The notes below the pieces were generated by a model. The model saw nothing but the letters and a program-made list of their open reading frames with translations, did not search any database and was not told where the DNA came from. From Struthio camelus (lineage: Eukaryota > Chordata > Aves > Struthioniformes > Struthionidae), in NCBI RefSeq assembly GCF_040807025.1, contig NC_090964.1, positions 4,278,001-4,342,000 on the forward strand: 64,000 bases of DNA, read 5' to 3'. A program made the translations under genes and the position numbers. How positions within the stretch are numbered: the first letter of the stretch is position 1; each line of letters starts with the position of its first letter. Shown here piece after piece: positions 60,101 through 64,000 of the stretch.

Positions 60101-62777
60101 GAAGATGAGGTTGAGGCTGATCAGAGCCTTGTTCTCTGTGCAGCCATCAGGCTTGGTGTAGTAGACATAGAGCAACACCACGGCCGCGATGGAGGTGGCG
60201 TAGAAGATGAGGGTGACGACGCAGAGAGCTGGAGATACAGGGAAAAAAAGGTAGAGAAGACAGAGCAGAGCCCTCCACCCCTCATAGCTCAGCCCCTCAG
60301 CCCTGGATCTCCCTGCATAGTGTCCTCTGCCCTAGGACGGGCTTCCCGCAGGCCGCCCAGCAGGAAAGGCCCGCTCCCACTAACCCCCTCCCCTGCCAAC
60401 AAAGCCCACACAGACCTGCGTACCAGCCCTTGGCGTTGCTCTCTTCTGCGTTGCGGAGCCACACCTGGCTCCAGGAGTGGGCAAAGTCGATGAGGAGGAT
60501 GAGTTGGATGAGGATGAAGAGGAAGGAGCCAACCACACCGAAGTAGAACCAGACTTGGGGTGGGAGGGGGGGGAGGCAGGGAAAGAGAAAGCAGTTAATA
60601 GCGGGGAAAACGGGGATTTGACAATGCCAGGAACACAGCCCATGAGAGAGATCTCTTCCTAGGACGGAGGGCTGTGCACCGGCCCTGCCCCGCGAGCGCA
60701 GCACCCGTCCGCACACAGGGTGCCCCCACGGCAGCAGAGTCACCAGCTCCAGCCCCGGGCTCTGCCCACACCGGTTCACCCAGCCCAGTTTCCCCAGGGT
60801 TTCAACCTGTGCCCAAACACTGTACTATGAAACGAGGCTGATCTAAAGGGCAGCGGCGCTCATTGCTACCGGTGTTTAAAAAACGTATCAGGTTTGCGCA
60901 GCGTTGGTGCAGAGCAGCTATAAAGAGATCACCCGCTAGAGCCTTCGGTCTAGGCAAGCCCGGCGGGAGGGACGGCAGCGGCGATGCTGATCCGCTTTGG
61001 ACCCCACGGCTCAGATTTAGAGCCTACCCTGGCTCACTGCCGGCCCCAGCAAAGCCGATTCGGAGGAGACGGAAACGTCCCGCACCGTGGCACCAGCCGC
61101 GGCCGGCGAGGCACGGACCCAGGCGCGCGCGTGCGCATCTCCTCACCTGACGTGAAGGACCCGTCGGGGATGTAGAAGGCCCCCACCGTGATCCCGATCA
61201 GGACCAGGAACTTGAAGAACCAGAACCTGCGGGCGCGAGCGAGAGGTAAGAGGAGGCACGGGGACGCAGCGCCCTCCCGCGCCGCGCCGGCCCCACGGCA
61301 CCGGCCCCTGCCTGGCTCAGCCTATTTACAGCACAGGGAATAAGTGGGCTTTTTTTTTAACGGGGCGCAGCTAAAATAAATCAGGCTTCTCCCTAGACAG
61401 GGAACAAGTCGCCCTTAAGAACCCAAACCCATTTCCGCGGCTGGACTGCTCGGGAATGGGCTCGCAAGCGGGAACGTCCACACACAGGAGCAAACCAGAA
61501 TCGGCTGTTAAATAGCAAGGCAAGGGAGAGCTGCCTCTTTCTTACGCCTAACTCGGAGAAAATGCACTAAGGAGCCGCTCAGCTTTTTGTGCAAGAGGCA
61601 CAGGTCACCCTTTAAAGCGCCTAAAACGAGTGGCAGGAGGGTGCTGCCCAGCAGCCACCCCAAATTTGCTGGCAGAGCCTGCAGCCAGCCAGACGCTGCG
61701 ACGGACGGGCCGGAAAAAGGGAAACCGGAGCTGTCCGAGGAGCAGTTCAGACTGACCTGCCTTCCCCATGCACGGATCGGGGACAGAATGGGCAAAAAGG
61801 GGCACAGACTTCCCATAACCCGCTCCAGCCCAAGGAGCCGGGGCATCCGCCCGGCGGGGCGGCGAGCTCACCCGTTCTGCACCGCCGCTCGCGGGTCCTT
61901 GCTGCTCCTCACGCACAGCATGATCACGGCGAAGAGGAAGAAGAAGGCGGCCATGGCGAAGCCCATGCGGTACACGGCCTTGTGCCCCAGGAAACTGCGG
62001 CAGTCGACGTGGCTTTGGGCTCCCAGGAGCGAAGCGCTGCCCTCGCAGAAGCCGGGCAGCTGCGAGCGCCGGGGGAAGAGCGTTAGCCAAGCATCCCCTG
62101 AGGACCAGCCAGCTCCTGCCTGCTCAGACCCGGTCCATGGAGCACCTTTGGGACCCGGCGGCGAGGTGCCATGGCTAAGGCCACACCGCAGTGGAGCGGA
62201 GAGCTGGGACGAAGCTCGCCTGTCCCTAATGCATGGCAGAGGCACAGCGTGAGCTCAGCTGGCCCATCACAGGAGGCTGCAAGTCACTGTGGCTCGCGAG
62301 TCATTCGACCCGTTTAATCCCCAAGATGGGACGCAGGAAACCTGTCTGGTAGAGCACTGGGGAAAACAGATAACGCATGAATTTATCCCACTGCAATTGT
62401 CACCTCCATGGAAAACCAGGGTTAATAACATCCTCTCCCAGCAAGATCCTTGGAAAAGAGGAATGGGAGCAACGTCAGGCCCCGTAAAAACAGCTTTCTG
62501 ATTCAAGCTGACGTACCGCTTATGACCTAAACCTCTTCCCCACGGTGACAGTCGAGTGACCTCCACCCATTCTCCTTCCCTGCAGGGCCTCCGCCAACGC
62601 GCAGGAGGGATTTACCTTGTACAGCTCCTTTTCCACGCCGGGTATTATCATAATGATGGACACGAGGGTGCCGAGGAAGAGGAAGAAGGTGAAGAGGAGG
62701 CGGGAGACGGTGGAGTTCTTGGCCGAGGGGCAGCAGCCGCAGAGCAGGCACGGCGCCGAGCCGCAGAGGCAGGAGGC
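57029..62777 (-). CDS. SERINC2: SERINC2, serine incorporator 2 (partial: first coding exon outside window)
   Basis: Spliced CDS assembled from nine exons: 62777-62616, 62059-61872, 61226-61147, 60553-60416, 60228-60059, 59392-59302, 59179-59044, 58578-58366 and 57167-57029. All junctions are GT-AG and the phases join exactly, giving 438 codons and a TGA. SERINC/TDE1 proteins are multipass membrane proteins linked to serine incorporation into phosphatidylserine and sphingolipids and, in some paralogues, lipid scrambling. Visible signs are the Cys-rich N-terminus ([16 protein letters not shown]), [60 protein letters not shown] and the terminal RDFS. Ten hydrophobic segments lie at about residues 27-45, 86-104, 120-138, 146-171, 191-213, 224-243, 253-272, 305-322, 370-390 and 406-431, numbered from the first visible codon. 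The [13 protein letters not shown] stretch and RDFS end fit SERINC2 better than SERINC1/3/5. Human SERINC2 is about 455 residues, so only about 13 N-terminal residues should be missing. Confidence 0.93.
58230..58281. repeat. Perfect 26-bp tandem duplication in the last SERINC2 intron
   Basis: Two identical 26-bp units (58230-58255 and 58256-58281), each containing CCCCAGCAGAGGCGGAGAAT. They lie about 85 bases inside the intron from the exon 9 donor. Identity implies a recent slippage event. Confidence 0.9.
58366..58578 (-). CDS. SERINC2: SERINC2 coding exon 9
   Basis: 213 bp. Acceptor TTAG at 58582-58579; donor GTGGGC after 58366. It encodes [18 protein letters not shown], a variable Gly/Ala-rich intracellular loop, the conserved [15 protein letters not shown], and the ninth membrane segment ending in MMTLTNWY. 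The split Arg codon is completed in the last exon. Confidence 0.93.
59044..59179 (-). CDS. SERINC2: SERINC2 coding exon 8
   Basis: 136 bp. Acceptor GCAG at 59183-59180; donor GTGAGG after 59044. It encodes QACNPTLL, a variable loop with an N-S-T sequon at residue 288, [20 protein letters not shown] (eighth membrane segment), and the first two bases of a Ser codon. Confidence 0.93.
59302..59392 (-). CDS. SERINC2: SERINC2 coding exon 7
   Basis: 91 bp. Acceptor GCAG at 59396-59393; donor GTAAG after 59302. It encodes [20 protein letters not shown] and [10 protein letters not shown], the seventh membrane segment; the last base opens the Asn codon completed in the next exon. Confidence 0.93.
60059..60228 (-). 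CDS. SERINC2: SERINC2 coding exon 6
   Basis: 170 bp. Acceptor CCAG at 60232-60229; donor GTGAGG after 60059. It encodes the fifth and sixth membrane segments around [19 protein letters not shown], ending in SILPKIQ, a family-typical exon boundary. Confidence 0.93.
60416..60553 (-). CDS. SERINC2: SERINC2 coding exon 5
   Basis: 138 bp. The acceptor is AAG rather than the more common CAG; donor GTCTGT follows 60416. Frame arithmetic (2 + 45 codons + 1) closes exactly. It encodes the fourth membrane segment, [16 protein letters not shown] followed by [11 protein letters not shown], one of the most conserved SERINC stretches, then the intracellular [15 protein letters not shown]. Confidence 0.92.
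61147..61226 (-). CDS. SERINC2: SERINC2 coding exon 4
   Basis: 80 bp. Acceptor GCAG at 61230-61227; donor GTGAGG after 61147. One base completes the split Gly codon, then [20 protein letters not shown] (third membrane segment) and DGSFTS; the last base opens a Val codon. The surrounding intron is CpG-rich. Confidence 0.93.
61872..62059 (-). CDS. SERINC2: SERINC2 coding exon 3
   Basis: 188 bp. Acceptor CAG at 62062-62060; donor GTGAG after 61872. It starts in phase 0 and ends two bases into a Gly codon (GG|G). It encodes LPGFCEG, a variable lumenal stretch with two Cys, the second membrane segment ([16 protein letters not shown]) and the family-typical [12 protein letters not shown]. Confidence 0.93.
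62616..62777 (-). CDS. SERINC2: SERINC2 coding exon 2 (first in window)
   Basis: 162 bp, 54 codons, phase 0 at both ends. Acceptor CAG at 62780-62778; donor GTAAAT follows 62616. It encodes the Cys-rich N-terminus ([10 protein letters not shown]...CCPS), an N-S-T sequon at residue 21, and the first membrane segment ending in PGVEKELYK. The open frame continues upstream of the acceptor, but that part has no SERINC similarity and is intron. Confidence 0.92.
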
Positions 62778-63274
62778 CTGGCAACGAGAGCAGTCCTCGC
62801 CGTCAGAGGGGCCAAAATTGGCCCCGTGACCCAGAGGGCACCAGCGCCCCGGTGAGACCCTAGGCGGATCTGCAGCGCCTGGGCTTTGCTTAGGGCTTCC
62901 TGCCGGTGGGTCCCAGAGAGCCTCGCAACCAGCACGGGTGCGGGACTCCCCAAATTCCCTGAAACACGTGTGCTGCAAACCGAGAGCGTTGTGGGAGCGG
63001 GTCCGTCGCGCTAACCGCCCAACTCGGAAAAAGATACAGACGGTCCTGGTTACCCTCATCAGCCTTTCTTGCTTCAAAGCAATTTCGTTCAGAAAAGGTT
63101 TGCAACCAGAATAAAGCACCGGCCTGGACAATCCGTTTTTCTTCGCAGAAGTTCAGTTTGCAAAAATTATCGAAAGCTGTCCCTCCAACCTCATACAGGA
63201 TGGGGAAAACGCAAATATCAGAGTCAAGGGGAACTGTACCTTGTTCTGCCATCCCTCCCCCTCCCCAAAGGCTG

Positions 63275-63345
63275 TATTACTAACCCCATTTTACCGGTGG
63301 GGAAACTGAGGCACAGCCTTGCTGGTGGTCGATGGTAGGTCCTGG
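63275..63345 (+). mobile_element. MIR-like SINE fragment
   Basis: Contains CCCATTTTACCGGTGGGG followed by AAACTGAGGCACAG, closely matching the MIR 3' region (CCCATTTTACAGATGGGG and so on). About 70 bp is recognisable. The family is named from memory of its consensus. Confidence 0.65.
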
Positions 63346-63359
63346 CTTCCCGAACCAGC

Positions 63360-63640
63360 AGCGGGGTGGCGAACGCCGGCTACAGCACTCCAGCCGCCCC
63401 GACCGCCGTGTCAGCTCGGGGCTCATTTCGACCCCGCGCCAGCCTGGACGCAGCGCGGGGGCCAGGGATGCTCGGAGGGGCGATGGGCTCAGGTTTCCTG
63501 CTCCTCTGCCTCTGCTCTCCGGAAGCGGGGCCTCTCCACCCCCCCTACGGCAGGCGGCTCCCGCGAGTCTCCTGCAACCGCAGCAGCTGGGGGGGAAGGC
63601 AGCAAAAGCCGCCTTTACGCCCCGGTTTGAAGAAACCCAA
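63360..63640. promoter_or_regulatory. CpG-dense segment upstream of SERINC2 exon 2
   Basis: Roughly 20 or more CpG dinucleotides by eye in about 280 bp, unlike the CpG-poor sequence to its right. Its position upstream of exon 2 in the direction of SERINC2 transcription allows an alternative promoter or first exon. No TATA box or defined start site is seen. Confidence 0.35.
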
Positions 63641-64000
63641 CCTTACTGCCTAGCCACAGCGGCTGAGGTTATTTTTCCTGGATGCACGCACAAGAACTGT
63701 GCAAAGTAAAGCTTGCCAGGAGAAAACACACCTTTTATTAAACCATAGTCTCGAGCTATCCTAGCTCACTGCCGGAGCATTAGGAAGGTGTTATTTGCAT
63801 CTCTGCAGACAGGCTGAGCTGAGCTTTGTTTTGCTACTCCCATAAGCACCGTCTTCACCATGCACACATCCACTTAACACCTATATATTTTTTAAAACCT
63901 GAAAAGTTTATTTTTTTTCTTAAACAGTTTTCCACTTCAATAATTTAAAAAAAAAATCAATATTAAGCACAGCAGTTCAGTTTGAGACTTGTCCCCAGCG

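Larger units (their letters stand above)
62778..64000 (-). other. SERINC2: SERINC2 intron 1 / 5' region (no first exon found)
   Basis: Every minus-strand ATG here was checked for a start like the conserved SERINC N-terminus (Met-Gly with Cys residues) and a following GT donor; none fits. The region holds a MIR-like fragment (63275-63345), a CpG-dense segment (63360-63640) and AT-rich sequence after about 63720. I take it as intron 1, with the first coding exon beyond 64000. Confidence 0.6.

Noticed and set aside
61587..62252. 221-codon plus-strand frame
   Set aside because: Antisense shadow of SERINC2 exon 3 and its flanks; the minus-strand reading has family motifs and splice sites.
63231..63252. 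Minus-strand ATG opening a frame (MAEQGTVPLD) as SERINC2 exon 1
   Set aside because: It lacks the conserved SERINC N-terminal pattern and no donor joins it in frame to position 62777.
1..64000. CRISPR arrays, prokaryotic operons, viral genes and tRNA/rRNA genes
   Set aside because: The only regular repeats are minisatellites without spacers. No tRNA cloverleaf, rRNA segment or endogenous retroviral gene was recognised by eye.

Overview
The window is vertebrate nuclear DNA, most likely from a bird. The main evidence is several 5'-truncated CR1 LINEs. One at about 45845-46481 is young, with an intact end of its reverse-transcriptase frame and the usual avian CR1 tail ending in an ATTCTG-type motif. 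Alongside these are old, decayed CR1 and MIR-like amniote SINE fragments. Overall interspersed-repeat load is low. No bacterial, viral or organellar gene organisation is present.

The only protein-coding gene I can support is SERINC2 (serine incorporator 2) on the minus strand at the right end. Nine coding exons lie between 62777 and 57029. Every inferred junction is GT-AG and keeps the reading frame, giving 438 codons plus a stop. The short first coding exon (about 13 residues in the human protein) is not visible and probably lies beyond 64000. The 3' UTR probably ends near 56250, just past an AATAAA at 56269-56264.

Positions 1 to about 54400 lie downstream of SERINC2 and look like a gene desert. 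Open frames there are of chance length and match no family I recognise. In human the interval 3' of SERINC2, before TINAGL1, is also gene-poor, so this is probably the same interval; that is inference. It contains CR1 fragments (9740-10245, 21740-21845, 24150-24330 minus, 35800-36210 minus, 41035-41150, 45845-46481), MIR-like SINE fragments (22130-22270, 24530-24830, 28890-29040, 40190-40310 minus, 47735-47870), microsatellites, and a few strong inverted repeats. The most striking inverted repeat is a perfect 26-bp palindrome at 49844-49869.

Base composition shifts from AT-rich or intermediate on the left to clearly GC- and CpG-rich from about 50 kb. Just downstream of SERINC2 is a compact block: a 19-bp minisatellite (54449-54935), an orphan CpG-dense segment (54940-55200) containing (CCGGGG)5, and a 17-bp minisatellite with a 51-bp higher-order unit (55450-55860). 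A second CpG-dense segment (63360-63640) lies upstream of the first visible SERINC2 exon.

I found no convincing new biological system. The best leads are the minisatellite/CpG block and the long palindrome.
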